A stretch of 64,000 bases of DNA from Clostridium aminobutyricum (lineage in GTDB: Bacteria > Bacillota > Clostridia > Peptostreptococcales > Anaerovoracaceae), in NCBI RefSeq assembly GCF_017255415.1, contig NZ_JAFJZZ010000001.1:620001-684000 (forward strand), written 5' to 3'. Below are positions 24,185-33,722 of this stretch, piece by piece (position 1 is the first letter of the stretch; each line of letters starts with the position of its first letter). The position numbers and the translations under genes are program-made. The notes beneath the pieces are model-generated. The model was not told where the DNA came from, did not search any database, and was given only the letters and a program-made list of their open reading frames with translations.

Positions 24185-24300
24185 AAGAGGCTGGCTTAAA
24201 AGTTTGAAATTTATATAGAAAGTAACGACGGATCATTCTGAAAACGAATCCTGAGTTACTGCTATCGGTAAAAACTCAAACTATTTTAAGCCAGCCCCTT
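24185..24300. repeat. Structured repeat element, copy A
   Basis: Outer stem GGCTGGCTTAAAA/TTTTAAGCCAGCC, inner stem AGTAAC/GTTACT and a hairpin GGAT/ATCC around a conserved core (24227-24246, gacggatcattctgaaaacg). The same core with different paired arms recurs at 56260-56384. It sits between convergent fprA and deoD and probably acts as their terminator; the conserved core suggests more than that. Confidence 0.75.
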
Positions 24301-24344
24301 TAATTATGTTATTTAAATGGCAAAGCAGCGTCAATGAACGGGAG

Positions 24345-25049
24345 CTATTTGATCGCCACTTCTAAAGCAAGTTTCATCATATCGACAAAGGAGTGTTGCC
24401 GCTCTTCTGTAGTGGAACGTTCTCCGGTAATAAAATGATCGCTGATGGTAACCATACATAATGCATTGACTCTGTTGTAAGCAGCATTCATATAAAGGGC
24501 TGCGGCTTCCATTTCAACGGCTAGAACATTCATTTTCTGCCATCTCTTCCACCAATCTCCGAACTCATAGAACACATCACAGGAAACGATATTTCCGGCG
24601 CGAAGGGAAATACCTAACTCTTTATTTGCTTCTTCTGTTTTTAATAATAAATCCCAGCTTGCACTTGGAGCGTAATTTCCGGGTACATCAAAAGCATGAA
24701 TGTAATTCGAATCAGTAGAGGCGGCAATACCAAGAACAACATCTCCTATTTTAATGTCTTCATGGAAGGAACCTGCTGTTCCTATACGGATCAGGTTTTG
24801 CACATGATACTCTGTAATGAGTTCCCAAGAGTAAATACCCATAGATGGCATACCCATTCCGGTACCTTGAACAGATACAGGAACTCCTTTATATGTACCG
24901 GTGTAGCCGTACATTCCTCGGATTTCATTGTAAAGTTTTGGGCTTTCTAAAAAATTTTCTGCTATAAATTTCGCTCGGAGCGGATCGCCCGGAAGAAGTA
25001 TGGATTCAGCAATATCGCCTTTATTTGCAGCATTAATATGTGTACTCAT
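24345..25049 (-). CDS. deoD: Purine-nucleoside phosphorylase DeoD
   Basis: A 234-aa hexameric-type phosphorylase: LPGDPLRAKFIAENFLESPK at the phosphate site, GTGMGMPSMGIYSWELITEY, RIGTAGSF, and the base-binding VEMEAAALYMNA followed by TISDHFITGE. It cleaves purine (deoxy)nucleosides with phosphate for salvage. A single gene, converging on fprA. Confidence 0.96.
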   Translation of the reverse strand: MSTHINAANKGDIAESILLPGDPLRAKFIAENFLESPKLYNEIRGMYGYTGTYKGVPVSVQGTGMGMPSMGIYSWELITEYHVQNLIRIGTAGSFHEDIKIGDVVLGIAASTDSNYIHAFDVPGNYAPSASWDLLLKTEEANKELGISLRAGNIVSCDVFYEFGDWWKRWQKMNVLAVEMEAAALYMNAAYNRVNALCMVTISDHFITGERSTTEERQHSFVDMMKLALEVAIK

Positions 25050-25272
25050 AATTATTTCCTTTCTCTTTGGTGATAAATGTGATAGTCTATAATATGCAAT
25101 ACATATATTTTATCACAAATAACTAAAAGTATAAATAAGAGTTATTTTGTGGTACAATAACCATAGAAAATCAAGTTGAATGTCCAATAAATACCGCCTT
25201 TGTAAAACAATAATGTAAGAAGAGCGGCGAATCATATAAATATATAACTTAAAATTCCGGAGGTACATTTTT

Positions 25273-27000
25273 ATGATATATGAAAATCCGTATGCGGATA
25301 AGCTTCATCCGGTTCGTGAGATAGAAACGATAAAAGAACTCATTGCTACCAGTAAAGAGATTTTTGGAAAAAAGCCTGCTTTTTTGCTCAAAGAAGAAAA
25401 AGGCGGGGACTATAAAGAAGTTAATTTTATCACGTTGAAAGATGATATTGATGCACTTGGAACGCAGCTGATTGAACTGGGATTACAAGATACTCCCATT
25501 GCTGTTATCGGGGAAAACTGCTATCAATGGATGGTGTCCTACTTTGCGATTGTAAATGGCGTAGGAAAGGTGGTACCCCTTGACAAAGAGCAGAGTAAAG
25601 AGGAAATTTTTAATTTAGTTGCTACTGCCGGCTGTAAAGCCATATTCTTTACTTCCAGTTACAAAAACATCATAAAAGACTTAGATATACCGTTTAAATT
25701 TCAGATGGAGGTTTATACGAAACGTCATCAGCATGATTTAGATACATCTTGGGAAAATCTGATTGATGCAGGCAGAAAATTGATCAGTCACGGGGACAGA
25801 CGTTTTATCGATATGGAACTTGATCCTATGGAAGTGCGAATGCTCCTGTTTACTTCGGGTACGACGGATGTCCCGAAAGCCGTTATGCTTTGCCATAAAA
25901 ATATTACGTCCAATATCATGGATATCAGCAGGATTGTTAAGCTGAAAGAGGATGATATTGCTCTATCTATATTGCCGATTCATCATACGTTCGAATCAAC
26001 CGTTTGTATTATGACGATGCTGTTCCAAGGCTGCGGCGTGGCATTTTATGAAGGATTGAAATACGTTACTAAAAATATGGCAGAAGCAAGGGCCAGTATT
26101 TTAGTCGGTGTTCCTCTTATCTTTGAATCAATGCACGATAAGATTTGGAAGCAAGCAGAAAAAATGGGAAAAGCGAAAGCGCTGCAAACTGCGATTAAAA
26201 TAAACAAAGCCCTTAAAGTGGTGGGCATTGATGCACGAAAAAAATTATTTAAATCGGTCTATGACAATTTTGGCGGTCGTTTAAGATTCTTGGTAACGGG
26301 AGCCGCTGCTATCAGCCCGACGGTCATTCGCGGATTTTTCGATTTAGGCATAGAGATGGTACAAGGCTATGGCTTGACAGAAACTGCACCATTGATTTCA
26401 GGTACACCTGACTTCACGGATCGATACACAAAAGCAGGTTCGGTGGGAACTGTTGTTCCGAGCGGTCAAATGCAGATTGTGGACAAAAATGAGGATGGCA
26501 TAGGTGAAATCATCTATAGAGGGCCAAATGTGATGCTTGGGTATTATAATATGCCGGAAAAAACAGCGGAAGTGCTGAAAGACGGTTGGTTCTATTCCGG
26601 TGATTTAGGCTTCATTGATGAGAACGGATGGCTTTATATAACCGGTAGAAAGAAGAATGTGATTGTAACGAAGACCGGCAAAAATATCTATCCGGAAGAA
26701 ATTGAAGATTATCTGGCAAAGATTCCGTATATTCATGAATGTATGGTATATGGTGAGGATAACGAAGAAACGGGAGAGACGATGGTGGCCGTTCAAATCA
26801 GGCCGAACTATGAGTTGATAGAAGAAGAATTCAGCAATGCTAATGTTCAGGAAAAGGTATATAAACTGTTAAAATCAAAAATAGCGGATTTAAATCAAAA
26901 CCTGCCGAACTATAAGCGTGTAAGGCATGTTGTTATCCGAAACAGTGAGTTTGTCAAGACGACTACACAGAAAATAAAAAGACAGGAAAATAAGCTATAA
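25273..27000 (+). CDS. Acyl-CoA synthetase (AMP-forming)
   Basis: A 575-aa AMP-binding enzyme. P-loop MLLFTSGTTDVPKAVML (about 193-209), A5 motif VQGYGLTETAP, A7 YSGDLG, A8 ITGRKKNVIVTKTGKNIYPE, and a C-terminal catalytic Lys in TTTQKIKRQ. The layout fits long-chain fatty-acid CoA ligases; substrate chain length cannot be told. A single gene with a GGAGG site and a good terminator. Confidence 0.93.
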   Translation: MIYENPYADKLHPVREIETIKELIATSKEIFGKKPAFLLKEEKGGDYKEVNFITLKDDIDALGTQLIELGLQDTPIAVIGENCYQWMVSYFAIVNGVGKVVPLDKEQSKEEIFNLVATAGCKAIFFTSSYKNIIKDLDIPFKFQMEVYTKRHQHDLDTSWENLIDAGRKLISHGDRRFIDMELDPMEVRMLLFTSGTTDVPKAVMLCHKNITSNIMDISRIVKLKEDDIALSILPIHHTFESTVCIMTMLFQGCGVAFYEGLKYVTKNMAEARASILVGVPLIFESMHDKIWKQAEKMGKAKALQTAIKINKALKVVGIDARKKLFKSVYDNFGGRLRFLVTGAAAISPTVIRGFFDLGIEMVQGYGLTETAPLISGTPDFTDRYTKAGSVGTVVPSGQMQIVDKNEDGIGEIIYRGPNVMLGYYNMPEKTAEVLKDGWFYSGDLGFIDENGWLYITGRKKNVIVTKTGKNIYPEEIEDYLAKIPYIHECMVYGEDNEETGETMVAVQIRPNYELIEEEFSNANVQEKVYKLLKSKIADLNQNLPNYKRVRHVVIRNSEFVKTTTQKIKRQENKL

Positions 27001-27010
27001 AAATAAAGAA

Positions 27011-27044
27011 GTGTCTCAAAGAGTATGTATGTATTTTGAGACAC
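27011..27044. terminator. Rho-independent terminator
   Basis: 10-bp stem GTGTCTCAAA/TTTGAGACAC (27011-27020 with 27035-27044) and T-run. Confidence 0.85.
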
Positions 27045-27085
27045 TCTTTTTTATTCGAATAAAAATCAATTTTATTGCTATGATG

Positions 27086-28042
27086 CTATTTAAAGCAAAC
27101 AGTCTGATTGTTTGCATCAAGCCTTACACAGCAACCAAATGGTATCGTTGCTTGAGGATAAATATGGCCTGCTCTGAAATTTAAAAGGGTAGGCTTTTTA
27201 AATGGCTTTATTACTTCTTCGAAGATTTGGCTTAAGGTTAATGTGGATTCTGCGATAAATACATTTCCCGGTTGCGCATCTTTTGGTGGTATTTCGCATT
27301 CTGCAAAGGTTCCCAAGAGGATTCCGGCACAATCTTCAAACTTTCCGGCCAGGGAGAGGGCAGTCAGCGCTCTGTCGATGCGGTAAGGTTTCTCCCCAAC
27401 TTCTTCTATAAATAAGATTTTGCCTTTGGTATCTACCTCATAAGGAGAGCCTAAAGTCCCTTCCAACAGAGATAAGTTACCGCCGGTGATAATCCCTTCG
27501 GCAGTCCCTTCACAAATGGTTAGAAGGGGTTCATCAATGGGATTAGTGACGAGTCCTAAAGGCTGTGAAGAAAATATATTTTGTTTCAAGCTATTTAGTG
27601 TATACGTATCCAGTTTCGTATAATTGGTGTTCGGCATAGGCCCATGATAAGTAACGAAGCCGCAAAGTTTGTTGATGCTGACATGAAGGCCTGTAATATC
27701 GCTATACCCGATAAACACCTTTGGATTTTTTTGAATCCTGTTAAAATCAATATAGGGAAGCAATCTGGTAACGCCAAAGCCTCCCCGCAAACAGAATATC
27801 CCTTTGACAGAAGGGTTGGCAAAAGCAGCATTGACATCAGCTGCTCGAACCGAATCAGTTCCGGATAAATAGCCATGTTGGCTGCTGCAGCTTGGATAGA
27901 CGATCGGCTCCAATCCTAGGAACCGAATGGAGTTAATAGCGTTTTTTAAATTTAATTGAGGAACAGGAGAGGAGGGGGCAACCAGTGCCACTTGATCTCC
28001 CATTTGTAATGGAATAGGCTTCAATAGCTCATTGTTTTTCAT
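27086..28042 (-). CDS. LD-carboxypeptidase (peptidase S66)
   Basis: A 318-aa protein. The nucleophile lies in GYSDITGLH (Ser114), with the catalytic Glu in FIEEVGEKPYRID and His in RAGHIYPQ, the triad of the S66 family. LdcA-type enzymes trim D-Ala from tetrapeptides in murein recycling; MccF-type relatives cleave microcin C. No signal peptide is seen, so it is cytoplasmic. It is the gene next downstream of speD-speE but separated by a terminator. Confidence 0.92.
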   Translation of the reverse strand: MKNNELLKPIPLQMGDQVALVAPSSPVPQLNLKNAINSIRFLGLEPIVYPSCSSQHGYLSGTDSVRAADVNAAFANPSVKGIFCLRGGFGVTRLLPYIDFNRIQKNPKVFIGYSDITGLHVSINKLCGFVTYHGPMPNTNYTKLDTYTLNSLKQNIFSSQPLGLVTNPIDEPLLTICEGTAEGIITGGNLSLLEGTLGSPYEVDTKGKILFIEEVGEKPYRIDRALTALSLAGKFEDCAGILLGTFAECEIPPKDAQPGNVFIAESTLTLSQIFEEVIKPFKKPTLLNFRAGHIYPQATIPFGCCVRLDANNQTVCFK

Positions 28043-28179
28043 ATTCGCTCCTTTATATCGTTGGTTTTATTGGGCCGGACTCATTTGCTATCCAATAGAG
28101 TATATGCCCCCAAAAGCGCCGAAAGTATATAAAACTGTGTTGAGCAACCGTTCCCTCGAAGTAATAAGGGGAATAAAAA

Positions 28180-28202
28180 CAAGCTGCTTCAATAGCAGCT
28201 TG
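28180..28202 (-). terminator. Terminator-like hairpin between speE and the S66 peptidase
   Basis: 9-bp stem CAAGCTGCT/AGCAGCTTG (28180-28188 with 28194-28202); A-run on the left gives Ts for the minus strand. Confidence 0.75.
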
Positions 28203-28231
28203 CTTATGTTAACATATATTTATTTAGCTGC

Positions 28232-29104
28232 CTATGCTTTGCTCAAAATTTCCTTTACATAAGTCGGCAGGGCGAACGCCCCGATATGAATATCTGTATT
28301 ATAATATTTTGTTTTTAAACCGAGATTTTCCCATTGTTCTGTCTTAAGATCTTTAATAGGGTCATATTTCTTGGAAGCAAATCCAAAATACCAATAGCCG
28401 GTTGAATAAGTCGGAATATTAAATCCATAAACTCTGGCAATAGGGAATACCTTCTTAATCTTACTGTGAGCCTTTTGCATTTGTATGGCATCCAGGTCAT
28501 GAAAAGCACATTCATGCTGATTAATAAGGATACCGTCTTCTTTCAATATTCTGTAACAGTTTTCATAAAATGCTATCGTAAACAATCCCTCTCCGGGACC
28601 GGCAGGGTCTGTAGAATCGACGAGGATAAGGTCATAGGTACAATCAGCAGCTTCTGCAACAAACTGAACACCATCCCCTATAATCAGGTTCAGTCTGGGC
28701 TCGGTAGTATAAACCGAAGCGGTAGAAGGCAGGTATTTTTTACAAGCTTCCACAACTGCACCGTCTATTTCAACCATATCAATTTTTTCGATATGGTTAT
28801 AACGTGCGATTTCTCTGGCACTTCCGCCATCTCCGCCGCCAATGATAAGAACATTTTTAATAGTTGGATTTACTGCAAGGGCAGGGTGGCTAATCATATC
28901 ATGATAAACAAATTCATCTTTTTCCGTAACCTGAAGGAAACCATCAAGTGTCATAAAAACCCCAAAAGTTTCATTTCTATAGATTTGAAGCTCTTGAAAA
29001 GGGGTTTTTTCTATATGAAGAATTTCCTGTATATTTAAACCTAATTTGACTGAGCCCGTCACATGATGTTCATTAAACCAAATGTCTGCCATTTCATGCA
29101 TCAT
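28232..29104 (-). CDS. speE: Spermidine synthase SpeE
   Basis: A 290-aa aminopropyltransferase. Signatures: YHDMISHPALAVNPTIKNVL, the cofactor loop IGGGDGGSARE, VEIDGAVVEACKKYLPS, and the catalytic LILVDSTDPAGPGEGLF. It makes spermidine from putrescine and decarboxylated SAM supplied by SpeD, encoded 69 nt upstream. The GGAGG site supports the first ATG. Confidence 0.95.
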   Translation of the reverse strand: MMHEMADIWFNEHHVTGSVKLGLNIQEILHIEKTPFQELQIYRNETFGVFMTLDGFLQVTEKDEFVYHDMISHPALAVNPTIKNVLIIGGGDGGSAREIARYNHIEKIDMVEIDGAVVEACKKYLPSTASVYTTEPRLNLIIGDGVQFVAEAADCTYDLILVDSTDPAGPGEGLFTIAFYENCYRILKEDGILINQHECAFHDLDAIQMQKAHSKIKKVFPIARVYGFNIPTYSTGYWYFGFASKKYDPIKDLKTEQWENLGLKTKYYNTDIHIGAFALPTYVKEILSKA

Positions 29105-29173
29105 AATATTTTTCCTCCTATACTGGGTAATCAGAAGTTACCCGCAAATAAATACAGCTAGAAAGTGCGGTAT

Positions 29174-29956
29174 TTAATATAATGTAGGTAAATTTCTCCC
29201 GTAGAAGATTTCATCGATTTCATTTTTTAATCTATTTATAATCTTTGTTCTTTCCTTTGGATTGAGGCTTTCTTCCGTAAGATTAAACAGATAGTCGTCC
29301 AGAACAAAATTTCTGACTTTGCATTTTGTATGAAAGGTGTTTTCTTGGTAAACGTTCACGTCGATCATTTGATATACATTTAAAAATTCTTGTTCAATAA
29401 AGTTCTGAATAGATGCGATATCGTGATCAATAAATAATTTATTGCCCTTGATATCGCGGGTAAAGCCTCTGACTTTATAATCTATGGTCATAATGTCGGC
29501 ATCAAAACTGTCTATCAAATAGTTTAATGCCATCAGCGGAGATATCTCACCGCAAGTAGAGACATCGATATCGGCTCTAAAGGTACATACGCCGTTATCA
29601 GGATGATATTCCGGATATGTATGTACGGTGATATGACTCTTATCTAAATGACCTACAACAGACGGATTAAGAATATAAGGGTGTGCTCTAGGTGGTTCAC
29701 TTTCTTCACAAATGAGAATCGTAACGCTGGCACCTTGCGGATCGTAATCCTGAACAGCGATATTCAAAATGTTAGCACCTATAATCTGAGTAACATTTTC
29801 TAAAATGCCGGTCAGCTTAGGTGCATTATATTCTTCATCAATATATTCAATATAAGCTTTTCTGTCCGCTATGGTTTTGGTATAACTGACATCATATAAA
29901 TTAAAGCTTAATGTTTTGGTTAGATTATTAAATCCATGTAGTTTGATTTTTTCCAA
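29174..29956 (-). CDS. speD: S-adenosylmethionine decarboxylase SpeD
   Basis: A 260-aa proenzyme of the long E. coli type (speD 264 aa), not the short Bacillus type. The self-cleavage site is [16 protein letters not shown] with Ser107 becoming the pyruvoyl group. It provides decarboxylated SAM. First gene of a speD-speE operon. The 308 bp upstream (29957-30264) are AT-rich and hold no gene that I can support. Confidence 0.94.
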   Translation of the reverse strand: MEKIKLHGFNNLTKTLSFNLYDVSYTKTIADRKAYIEYIDEEYNAPKLTGILENVTQIIGANILNIAVQDYDPQGASVTILICEESEPPRAHPYILNPSVVGHLDKSHITVHTYPEYHPDNGVCTFRADIDVSTCGEISPLMALNYLIDSFDADIMTIDYKVRGFTRDIKGNKLFIDHDIASIQNFIEQEFLNVYQMIDVNVYQENTFHTKCKVRNFVLDDYLFNLTEESLNPKERTKIINRLKNEIDEIFYGRNLPTLY

Positions 29957-30264
29957 TTTTACTATTCACAACCCTTCTGTAATTGATTTCAGAATATAAG
30001 AATACCATAAAACGAAAACTTTTCAATATGTTTTCTGAATAAAAGGGGTTCAGAGATATTCTAAACAGAAATTTTGATTTTAATTCAAAGCAAGGCAGAG
30101 GAACGATTAATCAGCCTATTTCCTTCATGAATCAGATTTAAATGAATTGAAATTTTAATGATAATCCTATTAATAGGGAGATGCCGTATAATGCGGAAAG
30201 TTTGAATTATTTGCGGTATTGATAAGAATAGCCTTTCTATATAATAGTAATAAGGAGGGTTGAT

Positions 30265-31095
30265 ATGAAGGAAAAAAACTTTATTTTTAAGAACTCAGGT
30301 AGGGTACGAAAATATATTCATGACAAAATCAATCCTATTGATACACTAAATTCTGCGTTGGAATTGGAAGAATTACCAACTCTTACAAAAGATTTAGATA
30401 TGGATATGCTCAATATAATCGTACTGAAGAAAACGATTGAATTGATAGCTACGCGAGATATTACCATACATGCTTTGATTGGGTTATTGGAGGTTCGAGA
30501 CATCGAATCCAGCAATCATACGATACGAACTCAAAAAATGATGGAAACCTTATGCGGACACTTAAGGACAAAGGAATTGTATAAACAACAGTTAACCCGC
30601 TCCTATATTGATGAACTGGTAGCAACAACACCTCTCCATGATATCGGAAAAGTGGGTATCCCTGATAAGATATTATTAAAGCCTGCCAAGTTGACTGCAG
30701 ACGAATTTGAACTCATGAAAAAACACGTTAATTATGGAGTAGAGGCGCTGAAAAATGAATCCTATTGTGAAGATGATATGCCAAGCTTCATTAAAACGGC
30801 TATTGAAATCGTTTCCGCACACCATGAGCGGTATGACGGTACAGGGTATCCGTTAGGACTGTCGGGAGAGGCTATACCGTTGCCGGGAAGATTAATGGCG
30901 ATTATCGACGTGTATGATGCCCTCATGAGTAAGCGCGTTTATAAACCGGCTTATGAACATAAAGATACCATTGAAATCATAAAGAGTCAGATAGGCAGGC
31001 ATTTTGATCCGCACATTGTCAATGGCTTTTTAGAAATTGAAGAAAAAATTTATCAGATATGGTGTCAATATTTAAAAGAAACCCCTTCTTCATAA
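30265..31095 (+). CDS. HD-GYP domain protein (c-di-GMP phosphodiesterase type)
   Basis: A 276-aa cytoplasmic protein with HDIGKVGIPDKIL (His125-Asp126) and HHERYDGTGYP (186-196), the metal and GYP motifs, plus DVYDALMSKRVYKPAY. The N-terminal 70 residues show no known sensor domain. It should hydrolyse cyclic di-GMP, opposing the GGDEF protein at 40982. Confidence 0.92.
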   Translation: MKEKNFIFKNSGRVRKYIHDKINPIDTLNSALELEELPTLTKDLDMDMLNIIVLKKTIELIATRDITIHALIGLLEVRDIESSNHTIRTQKMMETLCGHLRTKELYKQQLTRSYIDELVATTPLHDIGKVGIPDKILLKPAKLTADEFELMKKHVNYGVEALKNESYCEDDMPSFIKTAIEIVSAHHERYDGTGYPLGLSGEAIPLPGRLMAIIDVYDALMSKRVYKPAYEHKDTIEIIKSQIGRHFDPHIVNGFLEIEEKIYQIWCQYLKETPSS

Positions 31096-31175
31096 ATGCT
31101 TCAATTGAACAATCACATGGAAAAAAATATCAGCCCCTTATCCCGTAGCAGAGTAGACTGATATTTTATGAATCA

Positions 31176-31865
31176 CTAGTTTTTATAATTTTCTTCTTCA
31201 TAGGTTTCCAAGAGGGTAAATTGATTCCGGTTAAAATCCAGAATGCCCATATCTCTGAGTTTACATAATTCATTGGAGAGAGCACTTCGATCCACGCACA
31301 GATAATCGGCCAGTTCTTGACGGTTGAACGGAATTTCAAAATTCTTCTTGCCCATTTTTTGAGCTTGAGAAGATAAATACGAAAGAACTTTATCTTTCGT
31401 AGATCTTCTGGAAAGATGTTCAATTTTATCGTTCAAATAAACGTTTTTCTGCGCAAGAATTTGCAGCATATTTTCAATCAAGCGATGGTGAAACGCACAA
31501 GTATTTGTACAAGAATGAACAATTCTGTTATAGTCAATAAATAATATTTTACTGTCTGTGGTAGCGACAACGCTGACCGGCATCCTTTTTATTCCGGCGC
31601 AAGCAAAAGCTTCCGCAAAGATTTGACCTTGTCCGATTTGCGCAATAATGGAGCGGTTCCCCAGAAAATCTTCCTTTATAATTTGAATGCTGCCGGAGAC
31701 GATAAAACCAACTGCTTCATTTTTATCTCCGATCATGAAAACATTCTGGTTTTTTTTAAAGTTTTTTGTTTGCGCTGATAGACAAGCCAGCATCGCTGAA
31801 ATATCTTCCGGTTCAATTCCGCCGAATAAAGGACTTTTCGTTAATTCTTCATAAATATTTTTCAT
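31176..31865 (-). CDS. Crp/Fnr-family regulator
   Basis: A 229-aa protein: cyclic-nucleotide-like sensor domain (FGGIEPEDISAMLACLSAQT; IVSGSIQIIKEDFLGNRSII) and C-terminal winged HTH (FNRQELADYLCVDRSALSNE). No Fnr-type N-terminal Cys cluster. Start MKNIYEELTK has GAGAGGTG upstream; a longer frame does not. It is divergent from a ferredoxin gene, and a 13-bp inverted repeat overlaps its own promoter. Similar pairs respond to NO or redox stress; that is family-based inference. Confidence 0.92.
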   Translation of the reverse strand: MKNIYEELTKSPLFGGIEPEDISAMLACLSAQTKNFKKNQNVFMIGDKNEAVGFIVSGSIQIIKEDFLGNRSIIAQIGQGQIFAEAFACAGIKRMPVSVVATTDSKILFIDYNRIVHSCTNTCAFHHRLIENMLQILAQKNVYLNDKIEHLSRRSTKDKVLSYLSSQAQKMGKKNFEIPFNRQELADYLCVDRSALSNELCKLRDMGILDFNRNQFTLLETYEEENYKN

Positions 31866-31908
31866 TCTTTTCACCTCTCGTTGTAAAAACAACAGAAACT
31901 TTACGATT

Positions 31909-31972
31909 AGTATATTAAAATACAAACATAAAGTCAATAAAGTAATACAAAAATATAGATTGTATTTTAATA
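31909..31972. promoter_or_regulatory. Divergent promoter region with long inverted repeat
   Basis: For the Crp-like gene (minus strand): TTGACT, 17 bp, TATACT (positions 31937 down to 31909). A perfect 13-bp inverted repeat, TATTAAAATACAA (31913-31925) and TTGTATTTTAATA (31960-31972), frames the region. One arm overlaps the minus -10 region, the other ends just before the ferredoxin ribosome site. These may be paired binding sites for the Crp-like protein. Confidence 0.65.
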
Positions 31973-31987
31973 ATGGAGGATACGAAA

Positions 31988-32704
31988 ATGATAAGAAAGA
32001 TAATTAAAATTAATGAAGAAAAATGTAACGGTTGCGGATTATGTGCAGAGGCTTGTCATGAAGGCGCCATCGGGATGATAAATGGAAAAGCGAAATTGCT
32101 TCGAGACGATTATTGTGACGGATTAGGGAATTGTTTACCGGTTTGTCCGACCAATGCCATCTCCTTTGAAGAACGTGAAGCGGCTGAATATGATGAAGAA
32201 GCTGTTTTAGCGAATCAAGCAGCAAAGCCTGCAGAGCCGCTTCCTTGCGGATGCCCGGGAACTCATTCCAAGAGTATTCAAAGACATGCGCAGCCTGAAC
32301 AGACAGCTCCGACACCTTCTTCTGAGAGCGGAAGTATACAGAGTGAATTGGCTCAGTGGCCTGTTCAAATCAAGCTAGTACCTATTAATGCACCTTATTT
32401 TAACGGAGCAAACCTTTTGGTAGCTGCTGATTGTACAGCTTTTGCATATGGCGACTTCCACCGTCAATTTATTAAAAATCATGTAACAATAGTGGGCTGT
32501 CCGAAACTGGATGCCGGAGACTACAGCGAAAAATTGACAGAAATCATTAAGAACAACAATATTAAGAGCGTAAAAGTAGTCAGAATGGAAGTTCCATGCT
32601 GCGGCGGTATCGAACACGCTGTAAAGCAAGCTCTGATCAACAGCGGCAAGATGATTCCTTGGCAGGTAGTAACCATTTCAACAGACGGAAGAATCTTAGA
32701 ATAA
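31988..32704 (+). CDS. 4Fe-4S ferredoxin family protein
   Basis: A 238-aa protein. N-terminal cluster motif CNGCGLCAEACHEG, a second set with one Cys replaced (YCDGLGNCLPVCP), then CGCPG and a C-terminal domain with VGCPKLDAGDYSEKL and PCCGGIEHAVKQA. Such proteins occur beside hcp or Crp-type regulators in anaerobes and probably shuttle electrons or bind a further cluster. ATG 31988 follows TGGAGG. Confidence 0.9.
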   Translation: MIRKIIKINEEKCNGCGLCAEACHEGAIGMINGKAKLLRDDYCDGLGNCLPVCPTNAISFEEREAAEYDEEAVLANQAAKPAEPLPCGCPGTHSKSIQRHAQPEQTAPTPSSESGSIQSELAQWPVQIKLVPINAPYFNGANLLVAADCTAFAYGDFHRQFIKNHVTIVGCPKLDAGDYSEKLTEIIKNNNIKSVKVVRMEVPCCGGIEHAVKQALINSGKMIPWQVVTISTDGRILE

Positions 32705-32724
32705 TAAATGAAATAAGGACAGAG

Positions 32725-32753
32725 CGGTCAGCAGAATGAACCTCTGCTGACCG
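32725..32753 (+). terminator. Hairpin after the ferredoxin gene
   Basis: Perfect 10-bp stem CGGTCAGCAG/CTGCTGACCG (32725-32734 with 32744-32753), without a T-run. Confidence 0.5.
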
Positions 32754-32787
32754 ACTACACATAATCTTTAAACCTTCTCAACAAGAC

Positions 32788-32850
32788 AAAACCCCCTCCT
32801 TACAATCATCAGCGGATAGAAAAAGCTGTGATTGCAGGGAGGGATTTTGT
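32788..32850 (+). terminator. Long rho-independent terminator
   Basis: Extended stem CCCTCC..CAATCA..CAGC pairing with GCTG..TGATTG..GGAGGG, followed by ATTTTG. The rest of 32705-33000 is AT-rich and holds no gene. Confidence 0.65.
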
Positions 32851-33000
32851 TGTTTGGCGAAAATAAAAATATTTATTTATCTTCGGATTGGGGATACTTT
32901 ATTAATATCTGATTTGGTGCTAGAATAAATTTCATGGGGTGTAAATAATTGGGATGTTAATACAAATATCATATAAGAGAATAGAGGAGGTTGATATTGT

Positions 33001-33708
33001 ATGGATTCGTTATTCTTTTTATTATCATTTTTATGCTTCATATGCTTGGTGATAGGTGTTTTTCGCCCTAGAACTGTAATAAGGTGGGGGCTGGATGAAC
33101 AAAAGACAAAGAAAAATGTCATGAAATATTACGGAATAGGAATGATACTCTTTCTCATTCTGTTTTCGATTAATGTGGATGACTCTTCCGTTGAAAAAAG
33201 TAACCTTAATACCGAGATAAGTTCTGTCGAACAAACGGTCAATGCAGATGAAAAGATAGCATCTAACATAGAGAAAAAAATAGAGGATTTGAGAAATGCG
33301 GAGTCTATTACGCTGGACAAGGCGGTTTCTGTAATGGAAGCGAGAATTCTCTATGATGCATTAACTGCAGACCAAAAAGAACTGGTAAGCAATTTAAATG
33401 TTTTGACAAATGCAGAGAATAAAATCGAGGTGCTTGAAACAGAAGCAGCAAAACAAGCAGTGGCCCAAGAACAAGCTCAAATAAAATCAGAGGTACAGGC
33501 AACTGCTAGTTCTCAAGCAGATAAAGAAATCGTTACGCTTCAACCTCAAGCTCAGACACAAACCAATGAGTACACAGTTTATATCACGAGAACAGGCGAG
33601 AAATATCATAGAAGCGGCTGCAGATATTTAAAACAAAGCCAAATCTCCATTTCGAAGTCAGATGCCATAAATCAAGGATATACACCTTGCAGCGTGTGTA
33701 ATCCATAA
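33001..33708 (+). CDS. Membrane-anchored protein with a C-terminal Cys/His motif
   Basis: A 235-aa protein: two membrane helices (about 3-22 and 42-58), a glutamate/alanine-rich coiled coil (70-190), and a C-terminal ITRTGEKYHRSGCRYLKQSQ ... GYTPCSVCNP. The H-x3-C ... C-x2-C pattern is a small zinc-binding module found at the end of many secreted or membrane clostridial proteins and nucleases. The overall role is unknown. Confidence 0.82.
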   Translation: MDSLFFLLSFLCFICLVIGVFRPRTVIRWGLDEQKTKKNVMKYYGIGMILFLILFSINVDDSSVEKSNLNTEISSVEQTVNADEKIASNIEKKIEDLRNAESITLDKAVSVMEARILYDALTADQKELVSNLNVLTNAENKIEVLETEAAKQAVAQEQAQIKSEVQATASSQADKEIVTLQPQAQTQTNEYTVYITRTGEKYHRSGCRYLKQSQISISKSDAINQGYTPCSVCNP

Positions 33709-33722
33709 AGGAGAGGATAGAG

